From NCBI RefSeq assembly GCF_036116635.1, contig NZ_CP107995.1, positions 5,704,001 through 5,768,000 of the forward strand: 64,000 nt of DNA, read 5' to 3'. The position numbers were made by a program, and so were the translations under genes. The number at the start of each line of letters is the position of its first letter. The stretch's first letter is position 1. Below the pieces are notes generated by a model. That model searched no databases. It worked only from the letters and a program-made list of their open reading frames with translations, and was not told the origin of the DNA. This document shows positions 49,984 to 58,426 of the stretch, piece by piece. Origin of the DNA: Amycolatopsis sp. NBC_00345 (GTDB lineage: Bacteria; Actinomycetota; Actinomycetes; Mycobacteriales; Pseudonocardiaceae).

Positions 49984-51003
49984 ATGGATCGCAGGGCGTT
50001 CATGGCGGCCGCCGGTGCCGCGGCGGGCACGGTACTCGTGCCCGGGCAGGCGGAGGCGGCGGAGGCCACGGGCCGGGGCTGGCCCGGATCGGTGGTCCGC
50101 TTCAACATCCTCAGCGACATCCAGGGGGACCTCGACGACTTCGGCCGCGCGCTCGACGACCTGCGCTCGATCAACCCGGGCAGCGCGGGCCTCGGCATCG
50201 CGGGCGACATCACCTCGCGCGGTTACGACTTCGAGTACGCCGAAGTGCGCGCGACCCTCGACAAGCACCCGCACCCGCGGGAAGTCGCGTGGGCGATCGG
50301 CAATCACGAGTTCTACGTGCCGAAATGGCGGGACCCGGACACCCTCGCCCAGGAAACCTGGCCCAACGGCACGACGGAGGACTCGCTCTTCCGCAGTTTC
50401 TTCCGCTTCGCGGGCCGCAACACGATCTACAGCGAAACGTCGTTCGGCGGGGTTCCGGTGCTCTGCCTCGGCACCGAGCGTTACGCGAAGTACCACGATC
50501 CGAAGCTCTGGGACGAGGTGTGGATCAGCGACCAGCAGTTCACCTGGCTCGAACGGCGGCTGGCGTTCTGGGCGCGCTTCCGGAAACCGGTGATGGTGCT
50601 GACCCACCACCCGTTGCCGAACACCGTTTCCGGCACCCACAACAAGCTCTACCTGTCCGACTACCTGCAGCCCGACCGGCTGCTGTCGATCCTCGGCCGG
50701 TATCCGGACGTGTTCCTGTTCTCCGGGCACACCCACTGGGACCTGAACCTGTCCGACTGGGTGGTGCGCCGGGTCGTGCCGGGCACCGGCAACCTCGAGG
50801 GCTTCACCGTCGTCAACACCGCCGCCGTACAGGTCGGATGGATGGACGACGGCAAGGGCGGCGAGGTCTCCCTCGGCGGCGCGTTCAACCAGGGCCTGCA
50901 GATCGAGGTCTCGCCTCGTGCCGTGGTCATCAAGGCCCGCGACTTCACCACCCGCACCTGGCTGAAGCAGATCACCGTCCCGATCACCGGAAGACTTGGT
51001 TGA
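49984..51003 (+). CDS. Tat-exported metallophosphoesterase
   Basis: 339 residues. Start MDRRAFMAAAGAAAG is a short Tat signal, and cleavage after AEA is plausible. The calcineurin-like domain has FNILSDIQGD (Asp, with Gln for the usual His), GIAGDIT, GNHEF, VLTHHP and SGHTHWDLN, the two-metal ligands. It would hydrolyse a phosphodiester or monoester outside the membrane. GTGAGGAG lies before the ATG. Unlike the purple acid phosphatase it has no fibronectin domain. Substrate unknown. Confidence 0.86.
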   Translation: MDRRAFMAAAGAAAGTVLVPGQAEAAEATGRGWPGSVVRFNILSDIQGDLDDFGRALDDLRSINPGSAGLGIAGDITSRGYDFEYAEVRATLDKHPHPREVAWAIGNHEFYVPKWRDPDTLAQETWPNGTTEDSLFRSFFRFAGRNTIYSETSFGGVPVLCLGTERYAKYHDPKLWDEVWISDQQFTWLERRLAFWARFRKPVMVLTHHPLPNTVSGTHNKLYLSDYLQPDRLLSILGRYPDVFLFSGHTHWDLNLSDWVVRRVVPGTGNLEGFTVVNTAAVQVGWMDDGKGGEVSLGGAFNQGLQIEVSPRAVVIKARDFTTRTWLKQITVPITGRLG

Positions 51004-51097
51004 GGGACGAGCGCCCGTCGGATAACATCCGATGAATCGTCCCGTTGTGTGATGCCGCCGCACAAAAACCGTCAAGCAATACCGTGCGGAGGAAAAC

Positions 51098-51805
51098 GTG
51101 CTCAAGCTGTTCACCCGGCCTGCGGTCACCGTCACGTGCGCACTCGCCCTGGCCGCCCTTTCCGTGGGCCCGGTCCAGGCCGGCGCCCGTTCGCCGCTCT
51201 GGTCGGCGGATCCGAGCAAGGGCGTGGGGGCGTTCAAGTCGATCCAGTGCGACACGAACACGTTCACCACCACGACTTCTCCGGCCAAGGGGCCGGTGTG
51301 GCAGGTGAAGCAGCTCGCGAACCAGGAACGGTGCGAAGCGGAGGGACCGGACGTGTCCCACGGCAGCACCTACTATCTCGGCTGGTCCTCGAAATTCGCC
51401 ATCACCGACTCGACCAGCCGCTACCTCTTCCAGCTGAAGTGCAGCCCCAGCACCGGCACCGCGAACCACCCCATCGTCCTCGAGGTCATCGGCGGTGAGA
51501 TCCAGCTGCAGAACTGGACGCACGAGCACGAGAAGGTGCTGCTCTGGTCTGCCAAAGCGGTGAACAACCAATGGAACGACTACGTGCTCAAGGTCTCCGA
51601 GGACCAGCAGAAGGGCACGATCCAGTTCTGGTTCAACGGTGTGCTCCAGAAACTCAGCAATGGCTCGGACACCTTCACCGGGACCACGTACGACGGAACC
51701 CGGAACTACCTGAAATGGGGCCTCTACCACCCGGCTCCCGCTTCGGCGACGCAATGGCTCAGCACCATCAAAATGGGCACGAGCCTGGCCGATGTGACCG
51801 GCTGA
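51098..51805 (+). CDS. Secreted polysaccharide-lyase-like protein (heparin lyase I fold)
   Basis: 235 residues. Signal peptide (ALALAALSVGPVQA, cut near residue 28) then a beta-sandwich resembling the heparin-lyase-I-like family (PF14099): YYLGWSSKFAITDS, YLFQLKCSPS, DYVLKVSEDQQKGTIQFWFNG and NYLKWGLYHP. These proteins bind and may cleave acidic polysaccharides. GGAGGAAAA precedes the GTG at 51098. It follows the metallophosphoesterase by 94 bp. Catalytic residues are not certain from sequence. Confidence 0.75.
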   Translation: MLKLFTRPAVTVTCALALAALSVGPVQAGARSPLWSADPSKGVGAFKSIQCDTNTFTTTTSPAKGPVWQVKQLANQERCEAEGPDVSHGSTYYLGWSSKFAITDSTSRYLFQLKCSPSTGTANHPIVLEVIGGEIQLQNWTHEHEKVLLWSAKAVNNQWNDYVLKVSEDQQKGTIQFWFNGVLQKLSNGSDTFTGTTYDGTRNYLKWGLYHPAPASATQWLSTIKMGTSLADVTG

Positions 51806-51884
51806 CCGAGGTGAGCCCCGGCGACCGGCGTCTCGTCCGGCGGTGCAAGGTTCCTTCAAGGTGGCCTGACTAGCTTCCACCCCG

Positions 51885-52079
51885 GTGTCGCCGGTGTCGC
51901 CGCACCGGACGGCCGCGGCACCGTCGTCGAGCCTCGGTGTCGACACCGTCGCGCAGTGTGAGAACTACGTGCGAAGCATCGGCGGCACCGTCGGGCCGAT
52001 CACTCGCGACGCTTGTGGTAAAGGCGCGCAGGGCGACCGGGACTTCTGCGAAAGCCAATTGCAGAACCCGGCCGGTTGA
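51885..52079 (+). CDS. Small cysteine-containing hypothetical protein
   Basis: 64 residues; not recognised. The centre DTVAQCENYVRSIGGTVGPI, TRDACGKGA and DRDFCESQL has three cysteines spread like a small metal or structural domain. The GTG at 51885 has no ribosome site but lies eight bases after TAGCTT. A strong hairpin follows its stop, which supports transcription through it. It could be longer than real; treat as tentative. Confidence 0.4.
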   Translation: MSPVSPHRTAAAPSSSLGVDTVAQCENYVRSIGGTVGPITRDACGKGAQGDRDFCESQLQNPAG

Positions 52080-52132
52080 CTCGCAAAGAGGCGCAAACCG
52101 CCTGCGACTTCGCGGTGCTTCGTTAGCCGTCC

Positions 52133-52162
52133 CCCGTCGCGGGCGCTCCCGCCCGCGACGGG
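52133..52162 (+). terminator. Hairpin terminator
   Basis: CCCGTCGCGGGCG (52133-52145) and CGCCCGCGACGGG (52150-52162): 13-bp perfect stem, four-base loop. It follows the lyase-like and small genes and ends before the next promoter. Confidence 0.75.
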
Positions 52163-52213
52163 TGGGGTGCTGGGCCCAAGCGCCGGCCGGGGATCGTCAC
52201 CTACAGTTCGATC

Positions 52214-52771
52214 ATGGCACCCGGCCGCGTCATCCTGCTCAACGGACCGTCGAGTTCCGGAAAGTCCGGCATCGGGCGGGCGATGCTGCCCCTGCTGCCC
52301 GATCCCTGGTTCCTCGTCCCGGTCGACGGCATCAGCGGGATGCGGTCGACGCAGCACACCCGAGTCCTCGACGAGGCTGAAATCCAGCAGATGCTGCGAC
52401 GAACCCGGCTCGGCTACCACCGCGTCGTCGCGGCGCTCGTATCGACGGGCAACAACGTGATCATGGACTACCCGCTCAGCGAACCGTGGCGCATCGAAGA
52501 CCTCCTCGCCGTCCTCGACGGCTACGACGTCACCCTGGTCGACGTCCACTGCTCCGCCGAAGAACTCAACCGACGCGAACGCTCGCGCCGGGACCGCCCT
52601 CTTGGTCTCGCCGCCTCGCAGACGCACGTCTATTCCCATGGGGACAACGACATCGTCGTGGACACTACCCATCGCAGCGCCGAAGGCTGCGCCCGCGAGA
52701 TCGTCGACCGCCTCGACGCCCTTGGTGGCCCGAAGGCGTTCGAGCGGCTCCGGGTCGCTCATACCCCGTGA
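52214..52771 (+). CDS. Chloramphenicol-phosphotransferase-like kinase
   Basis: 185 residues. ILLNGPSSSGKSGIGRAML is the P-loop of the CPT family (PF07931), VPVDGISGM is near the hydroxyl-acceptor site, and HCSAEELNRRERSRRDRPLG is the lid region with arginines. CPT transfers phosphate from ATP to chloramphenicol; most relatives act on unknown small molecules. TACAGT is six bases before the ATG and no ribosome site is seen, suggesting a leaderless mRNA. Overlaps the DinB start (GTGA). Confidence 0.85.
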   Translation: MAPGRVILLNGPSSSGKSGIGRAMLPLLPDPWFLVPVDGISGMRSTQHTRVLDEAEIQQMLRRTRLGYHRVVAALVSTGNNVIMDYPLSEPWRIEDLLAVLDGYDVTLVDVHCSAEELNRRERSRRDRPLGLAASQTHVYSHGDNDIVVDTTHRSAEGCAREIVDRLDALGGPKAFERLRVAHTP

Positions 52772-53349
52772 TCGATAACTTTGCGAAGGAATACCTGCAC
52801 GGCGACCTGCGGGAGATCCGCGAAGTGCTGCTCCGGAAGCTCGACGGGCTGTCCGAGTACGACATCCGCCGTCCGCTGACCGCGACCGGGACCAACCTCC
52901 TCGGGCTGGTCAAGCACTTGGCGGTATGGGAGTCGCGGTACTTCGGCGAGGTCTTCGACCGGCCGTTCCCCGGGCCCGTCCCCCGCTGGGACGACCTCGG
53001 GCAGCGCGGCGCCGACCTCTGGGCGGCCGAGCACGAGACGCGCGAGGAGATCACCGGCCACTACCGGCGCGTCTGGGAGCACTCCGACGCGACGATCACC
53101 GCGCTGGTCATCGACTCGCCCGGCTACGTGCCCTGGTGGCCGCGTCCCGACGTGATGCTGTTCAACGTCCTGGTCCACATGCTCACGGAGACCAGCCGGC
53201 ACGCCGGGCACGCCGACATCCTGCGCGAACAGCTGGACGGCGAGGTCGAGATGGACCAGGACGGCATGGCCCGGCGGGGGCAGGACGCGGCGTTCTGGGC
53301 GGGCCGGCGCGCGGAGATCGAGCGAGCGGCCAAAGCAGCCGAGGCCTGA
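52768..53349 (+). CDS. DinB/DUF664-family protein
   Basis: 193 residues, mostly helical. LLRKLDGLSEYDIRRPLTATGTNLLGLVKHLAVWESRYFGEVF (cited in part) and HMLTETSRHAGHADILREQLDG are the DinB pattern, with His residues that may bind a metal, as in mycothiol- or bacillithiol-dependent enzymes. The GTG at 52768 overlaps the kinase stop. In actinobacteria DinB proteins often act as thiol-S-transferases on foreign compounds, consistent with neighbours in detoxification. Activity unknown. Confidence 0.8.
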   Translation: MIDNFAKEYLHGDLREIREVLLRKLDGLSEYDIRRPLTATGTNLLGLVKHLAVWESRYFGEVFDRPFPGPVPRWDDLGQRGADLWAAEHETREEITGHYRRVWEHSDATITALVIDSPGYVPWWPRPDVMLFNVLVHMLTETSRHAGHADILREQLDGEVEMDQDGMARRGQDAAFWAGRRAEIERAAKAAEA

Positions 53350-53513
53350 CCAGCCCGTATCGGGCGGTCGTCGGCCCGTCCGCTGGGCGCATCGACCGCG
53401 TCGTGGTCGACATCGACGAGAAGATCGCCCCGCCGCAAGGGTTCCCACCGTGGCCCACCGCGACGCCGAAATCGAGTTGTCCGCTACCCGTCGCCCCGCA
53501 GATACTCGGCGGC

Positions 53514-54743
53514 GTGTCCCGGGCCAGAGCAGTGACCGCGCCCCTGCGTCATCCCGACTTCCGGCGGCTGGTCACCGGGCGCACCTTCGCGGAGTTCGGC
53601 AACGCGATCGCGCCGGTCGCGATCGCGTTCGCCGTGCTGGACCTGACCGGGTCCGCAGTCGACCTCGGGCTGGTGGTCGGCGCGCGCTCGGTGGCCAACG
53701 TGGTGCTCGTGCTCTTCGGCGGCGTGCTCGCCGACCGGCTTCCCCGCTCGGTGATCCTGCAGGGCACCGAAACCGCCGCCGCGCTCACCCAGGCCACGAT
53801 CGCGGTGAGCGTGCTCAGCGGGTTCGCTTCGATCCCGCTGCTGGTCGGGCTCAGCGTGGCCAACGGTGCGGTGTCGGCCATCGCGCTGCCCGCGTCCTCG
53901 TCGATCGTCCCGCAGACCGTGCCCGCTTCGCTGCTGCAGCAGGCCAACGCCGTGAACCGGATCCTGTCCAACACGGGCCGGTTCGCCGGCGCCGCGGCGG
54001 GCGGGGTGCTCGTGGCCGCGTTCGGCTCGGGCTGGGCGATCGGCGCGAACGCCGGGCTGTTCCTCGTCGCCGCGCTCGTTTACCGGCGGCTGCGGGCGGC
54101 CCGCCCCGAGCGGTCCGGCCGGACGCGGCCCTTCGCCGAGCTGGCCGAAGGCTGGCACGAATTCCGTTCGCGCACTTGGCTCTGGGTGGTCGTGCTCCAG
54201 TTCATGATCGTGAACGCCGTCGCGGCGGGCGGGATCCTGGTGCTCGGGCCCGCCATCGCCGACGAGGCCTTCGGCCGGGCGGGCTGGGGCCTGGTGCTCG
54301 CCGCCGAAACCGCGGGCTGGGTGCTCGGCGGGGTGCTGGCCGCGCACTGGCGGCCGCACCGCGCGCTGGCGATCGGCGTCGTTTTGGTGCTCAGCAACGC
54401 GATTCCACTGGTGGCGCTGGCAAAAGCGCCGAACCTGGTGCTGCTGGTGGTCGTCATGCTGCTGACCGGTGGCGCCATCGAACTGGGCGCCGTCGCGTGG
54501 GACGTCTCGATGCAGGAGAACGTGCCGGCCGACAAGCTCGCCCGGGTCTACTCCTACGACGTGCTCGGTTCGATCATCGCGGTGCCGATCGGGCAGTTGG
54601 CCGCCGGGCCGCTCGCCGAGCGCTGGGGCCGCGAGCCGGTGCTGCTCACCGGTGCCGCGCTGATCGTGGCCGCGACCCTGCTTGCCTTGTGCAGCAGGCA
54701 GGTCCGCGGCCTGCGACGGCTCACACCCGCTCCCGTTTCCTAG
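53514..54743 (+). CDS. MFS transporter (MFS_3-type)
   Basis: 409 residues with about 12 membrane helices: FAEFGNAIAPVAIAFAVLDLTGS, VVLVLFGGVLADRLPRSVILQG (both cited in part) and ANGAVSAIALPASSSIVP match the MFS_3 (enterobactin/tetracycline-like) exporters. GATACT lies seven bases before the GTG at 53514 and no ribosome site is visible; GTG at 53532 is an alternative. It stands after the CPT-DinB pair in the same direction, forming a possible modify-and-export set for a drug or toxin. Substrate unknown. Confidence 0.8.
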   Translation: MSRARAVTAPLRHPDFRRLVTGRTFAEFGNAIAPVAIAFAVLDLTGSAVDLGLVVGARSVANVVLVLFGGVLADRLPRSVILQGTETAAALTQATIAVSVLSGFASIPLLVGLSVANGAVSAIALPASSSIVPQTVPASLLQQANAVNRILSNTGRFAGAAAGGVLVAAFGSGWAIGANAGLFLVAALVYRRLRAARPERSGRTRPFAELAEGWHEFRSRTWLWVVVLQFMIVNAVAAGGILVLGPAIADEAFGRAGWGLVLAAETAGWVLGGVLAAHWRPHRALAIGVVLVLSNAIPLVALAKAPNLVLLVVVMLLTGGAIELGAVAWDVSMQENVPADKLARVYSYDVLGSIIAVPIGQLAAGPLAERWGREPVLLTGAALIVAATLLALCSRQVRGLRRLTPAPVS

Positions 54744-54771
54744 CGACGCGCGCCACCGACTACGCGGTCAG

Positions 54772-57123
54772 CTAACGCCCTGCCACCGCCACCGTCCGCA
54801 GCTGCGGCGAGCGGCCGATCTGGTCCTCGCTGTAGCGCTCGGTCACCCATTGCTTGCGCGAGAACAGCTGTGTCTGGTCGTTGTGGTGCGGCGAGGTCGG
54901 GTCGGTGGACTGCGAGTACGTCAGCAACGTCGTCGTGTGCGGGCCGGTGGTGGTCAGCTCGGTCGCCATCACGAAGCTCGACCCGAAGGTCACCGGCGGG
55001 AACCGGCCGTCCGCGCCCAGCGGAACGCCCTGGCCGACGACGTTGTAACAGCCCTCCGCGCCCGTGCAGCCGGGCACCGGCACCGCCGGGCCGCCGACCG
55101 TGGTCTGCTGCGCGGCGGAAAGCGGCGCGTCGAGCGGGACGCCGAGGTCGGCCATCCGCTGCACGGCCGCGGCGAGGGCCTGCCTGACGCCCGCGCTCGC
55201 CTGATTCAGAGTGCTGGGCGTCGTCGTCGGGTGCTGCGGGTCGAACGGCACGCTCCACAGGTCGGACGCGCGGCTCGCGCCGGTCCAGAATTGGCGCCAC
55301 AGCACGGAACCCCGGCTGTCCGGATCGCCCCGCAGGTCCCAGCCGGCGAGCACCGGGCAGGCCGCGGCGACGTCCACGGTGCGGCCGTCCGCCGTGGTGA
55401 GCCGGGGATTTTCCCGGCACAGGGCCACCACCGCGTCCCGCGCCTGCTCGGCGCTGTAGTTCCGGTCGCCGTACCAGAGCTGCTGCATGCTCGTCAGGTC
55501 GAACTTCGCGGGCCCGAGCCCGTCGGCGCCCTGCAGGCGCTCGGAGATCTGCGCCAGCCCCAGCCGGGTCCGCAGCGACCGCGGGGTGCCGACGTCGCCG
55601 TAGATCCGCGGGTACGTCAGCGGCGCCGCCGGGTTCGTGAGCCACGTGCTGTCGTTGCTGTTGGTGGTGAAGTCCGTGCGCGTCAGCGCGGGATTCGTGC
55701 GCGGGCCGAAGATCCCGGGCTGGATCGCGTCGGGGTCACTGCCCCAGGCGCAGCCCGACTTCGCCCCGTCGAGCACGATCTGCGCCGGGTACTGGGCTTT
55801 CCCCAGCGGCGAGTCGACGCACCGGGCCGCGAGCTCGTCGGTCACGTGCGGCACGACGGACGAGTCCGCGGTGTAGGAGACCCCGCTCGAATCCGCCGCG
55901 ATCGTGTTCACGAACGGGATGCCCTGGTACCGGTCCTGCGCGGCCCGCAGCTGCGCCACGCTGTCCGACCGGCCCATCGCGAGCCATTCGTTGAGCGAGC
56001 GCATGTTGTCCGTGTTGACGCCCTTTATCGAAAGCGCGGTCGTGCCCGTCCAGTTCGACGCGAGCAGCGGGCCGTACCGCGACGAGTAGAGCGTGCGGGT
56101 CACCGTGGACCCGCCGCCGACCGGGACCGTGATCTGCTGGTGTGTCATGGCTTCCGGCTTGCCGTCCACTGTGTACGACGTCGGATCGCCGGGCGTGAGC
56201 GCGAGCTGGTACAGCGTGAAGCGCTGAGCCGTGGAGACGGTGTGCGACCAGGCGAGGTGCTGCGTGTGGCCGATCTCGACGACCGGGCTGCCGTACAGGC
56301 TCGCCCCGCTGACGTCCATCGTGCCCGGGATCGTGAGCTGCACCTGGTAGAACCGCTCCCCGCCGACCCACGGGAAGTGCGGGTTGGCCAGCAGCACGCC
56401 GTCACCGGCCTTCGTGCCGTCGCGGCCCACGGAGATCGCGTTGCTGCCCGCCGGCGGCGGCGCCGGCTCGTTCAAGGCCGCGGCCGCACCCGGCGCGGCG
56501 TTCGCGATCAGCGGCTTCACCGCGTCGGTGCCGCCGAACTGGTTGAGGCCGTACATCACCCGGTAGATGTCGAGGTCGGTGATCGGGCGTACCCACGGCT
56601 TGGCGCGGCAGGTCGGATCGGTGAGGTGCGCCGCGCCGGTGTCGCGCAGAAAACGGTTCGCCCCGGCCACGTAACCGCTGACGAGCTGCTTGGCCTCACC
56701 CGTGGGCCCGAGCGGCGCGGGCTGCGCCACGAGCCGTTCGATCCGCTGGTCGTCCGCGATCGCGCGGTAATACACGTCGCTGTCGAGGTTCGACACCGGT
56801 TGCGACGCCAGCGCGTCCCCGGAGTCCGCGTCCGGGCCGAACACCGCGGACCGCCCACCGGAGGCCGTGAGCACGCTGTTTTCCAGCGCGCACAGGTTGT
56901 CCTGCGCGAACGCGTACCCGTAGCCGTAACCCAGCCCGCCGAAGTCGGCCGCGAGCACGTGCGGAATCCCGAACTCGGTCCGCCGCACGACCGCCGAGTA
57001 CTGGCCGTCCCGCGCCGTCTGAGCCGTCTGGACCGCCTGAGCCGCCTCGGCCGACGGTGGCGCCACCAGCCCCGCGGCCGCCACGACCGCCAGCGCCATC
57101 GGCCTGAAACCCCGCATGCCCAT
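54772..57123 (-). CDS. Secreted penicillin-acylase-family (S45) amidase, aculeacin-acylase-like
   Basis: 783 residues. Signal peptide (MALAVVAAAGLVAPPSAEA, near residue 26), an alpha subunit with RRTEFGIPHVLAADFGGLGYGYGYAFAQDNLC (cited in part), then a Ser at PAGSNAISVG that would become the N-terminal nucleophile of the beta subunit after self-cleavage, and LLANPHFPW. The order is that of the Ntn-hydrolase family which removes acyl chains from lipopeptides or acyl-homoserine lactones. GGAGGG lies seven bases before the ATG at 57123. Divergent from LacI; could be quorum quenching or antibiotic degradation. Confidence 0.88.
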   Translation of the reverse strand: MGMRGFRPMALAVVAAAGLVAPPSAEAAQAVQTAQTARDGQYSAVVRRTEFGIPHVLAADFGGLGYGYGYAFAQDNLCALENSVLTASGGRSAVFGPDADSGDALASQPVSNLDSDVYYRAIADDQRIERLVAQPAPLGPTGEAKQLVSGYVAGANRFLRDTGAAHLTDPTCRAKPWVRPITDLDIYRVMYGLNQFGGTDAVKPLIANAAPGAAAALNEPAPPPAGSNAISVGRDGTKAGDGVLLANPHFPWVGGERFYQVQLTIPGTMDVSGASLYGSPVVEIGHTQHLAWSHTVSTAQRFTLYQLALTPGDPTSYTVDGKPEAMTHQQITVPVGGGSTVTRTLYSSRYGPLLASNWTGTTALSIKGVNTDNMRSLNEWLAMGRSDSVAQLRAAQDRYQGIPFVNTIAADSSGVSYTADSSVVPHVTDELAARCVDSPLGKAQYPAQIVLDGAKSGCAWGSDPDAIQPGIFGPRTNPALTRTDFTTNSNDSTWLTNPAAPLTYPRIYGDVGTPRSLRTRLGLAQISERLQGADGLGPAKFDLTSMQQLWYGDRNYSAEQARDAVVALCRENPRLTTADGRTVDVAAACPVLAGWDLRGDPDSRGSVLWRQFWTGASRASDLWSVPFDPQHPTTTPSTLNQASAGVRQALAAAVQRMADLGVPLDAPLSAAQQTTVGGPAVPVPGCTGAEGCYNVVGQGVPLGADGRFPPVTFGSSFVMATELTTTGPHTTTLLTYSQSTDPTSPHHNDQTQLFSRKQWVTERYSEDQIGRSPQLRTVAVAGR

Positions 57124-57240
57124 CCCCGATCCCTCCGGCCAAGACCCGTCGAAACGATCTTATCGAGATCGAACCCGCGTGGACGGCCGCGTTCGGTATC
57201 GGTCTGCTCCTGGCGGACGGCCGCCGTGTGCGAAACTGGC

Positions 57241-57252
57241 GGAATCGGTTCC
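57241..57252. promoter_or_regulatory. LacI autoregulatory operator
   Basis: GGAATCGGTTCC, a near-perfect palindrome 18 bases before the LacI ATG. Two further copies stand before the permease gene at 58342. Confidence 0.6.
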
Positions 57253-57269
57253 GGTCGTGAGGGGGTCAC

Positions 57270-58250
57270 ATGCGGCGCGTCTCGCTCGCAGATGTCGCGA
57301 AGGCGGCGGGGGTGGCCAAGGCGACCGCGTCGCGGGCATTGTCGGCCCAGCAGCACGACGTGGGCGCGGCGACGCGAGCGCGGATCCAGGAGGTCGCCGC
57401 GGATCTGGGCTACCGGCCGAACCGGGCCGCCCAGAGCCTGCGCACCGGGCGGCGGCAGTTGCTCGGCGCGGTGGTCCCGGCCGGGGCGACGGGCTGGGAG
57501 CCGGTGCTGCGGGGCGCGGCCGAGCAGGCCCGGAAACGGGGCTATCACCTGGTTTTGCACACCGTCGGCACCGGCTTCGACGCCACGCGGCTGGCCGCGG
57601 ACCTGACTGAGCTCACCATCGACGGAGTACTCCTGATCGGTCTGGGACGCGCGTTGCCCGCGCCCTCTCGCGAAGACGGTCAACCGCTGTCCACCGTCCT
57701 CGTCGACGAAGAGCTGACTCACGCCGACGGCACCATCGTGCGCACCGCCCTGTGGAACGCCGGCCGCACCGCCGCCCGCCACTTGCTGGACGAGGGACGG
57801 ACGGCGCCGGCAGTGCTGGCCCCGCTCGAAAGCACGGAGAGCACAACGGCACTGACACAGGGCTTCCGCGACACGTGCGCGGAGGCCGGCCACCCCGTCC
57901 CGGACGACCGGATCCTGGGCATCGACCCGGCCGCGACCGGTGGCCTGGAATCGTTCCTGCGTCCCGTCGACGGCTTGTTCGCCTGCACCGGACTGCTGGC
58001 CGTGACCGCGTTGCGGACGTTGCGCCGGATGGACGTCGCCGTCCCGCGTTCCGCATCGGTAATCGCTTACGGCGACGGCGATCTGCTTCGCCACGCCGAT
58101 CCGCCGCTCACGGTCCTGCGGCTGCCCCACGAGACCCTCGGCGCCCGGGCGGCCGACGTGCTCGTGGACACGATCGAGCAGGTCATCGCACCGCCGGTGA
58201 TGGTCGAACTGGCGGCCGAGCTGGTCGTACGGGGTTCGTCCGCGCCGTAA
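57270..58250 (+). CDS. LacI-family regulator
   Basis: 326 residues. The N-terminal HTH and hinge RRVSLADVAKAAGVAKATASRALS (cited in part) then YRPNRAAQSLRTGR are LacI/GalR typical; the rest is a periplasmic-binding-protein-like sugar sensor with GVLLIGLGR and VDGLFACTGLLAVTALRTLR. GAGGGGGTC precedes the ATG. It precedes the GntP-type permease in the same direction, and its motif GGAATCGNTTCC occurs once before itself and twice before the permease. A sugar-acid inducer is probable. Confidence 0.9.
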   Translation: MRRVSLADVAKAAGVAKATASRALSAQQHDVGAATRARIQEVAADLGYRPNRAAQSLRTGRRQLLGAVVPAGATGWEPVLRGAAEQARKRGYHLVLHTVGTGFDATRLAADLTELTIDGVLLIGLGRALPAPSREDGQPLSTVLVDEELTHADGTIVRTALWNAGRTAARHLLDEGRTAPAVLAPLESTESTTALTQGFRDTCAEAGHPVPDDRILGIDPAATGGLESFLRPVDGLFACTGLLAVTALRTLRRMDVAVPRSASVIAYGDGDLLRHADPPLTVLRLPHETLGARAADVLVDTIEQVIAPPVMVELAAELVVRGSSAP

Positions 58251-58341
58251 GCCGCAGGGCCTGTCGTGGGGCCTGCCGCCGGGCCAGCCGCCGGGCCTGC
58301 CGCCGGGCTTGACCAGATCCAACTCGGGTGCCAGACTCTCC

Positions 58342-58365
58342 GGAATCGGTTCCGGAATCGATTCC
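58342..58365 (+). promoter_or_regulatory. Tandem LacI operators before the GntP permease
   Basis: GGAATCGGTTCC (58342-58353) and the perfect palindrome GGAATCGATTCC (58354-58365) lie directly adjacent. The permease start at 58427 is 62 bases downstream. Confidence 0.65.
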
Positions 58366-58426
58366 AGTGGGCGGCGCTGCTCTCCGGTCCGACAGTCGCC
58401 GTGGTCAAGAAGCGGAGGCTTTCGCG

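Noticed and set aside
58328..58426. An earlier start for the GntP permease
   Set aside because: It would place both LacI operators inside the coding region; GGAGG before TTG at 58427 fits better.
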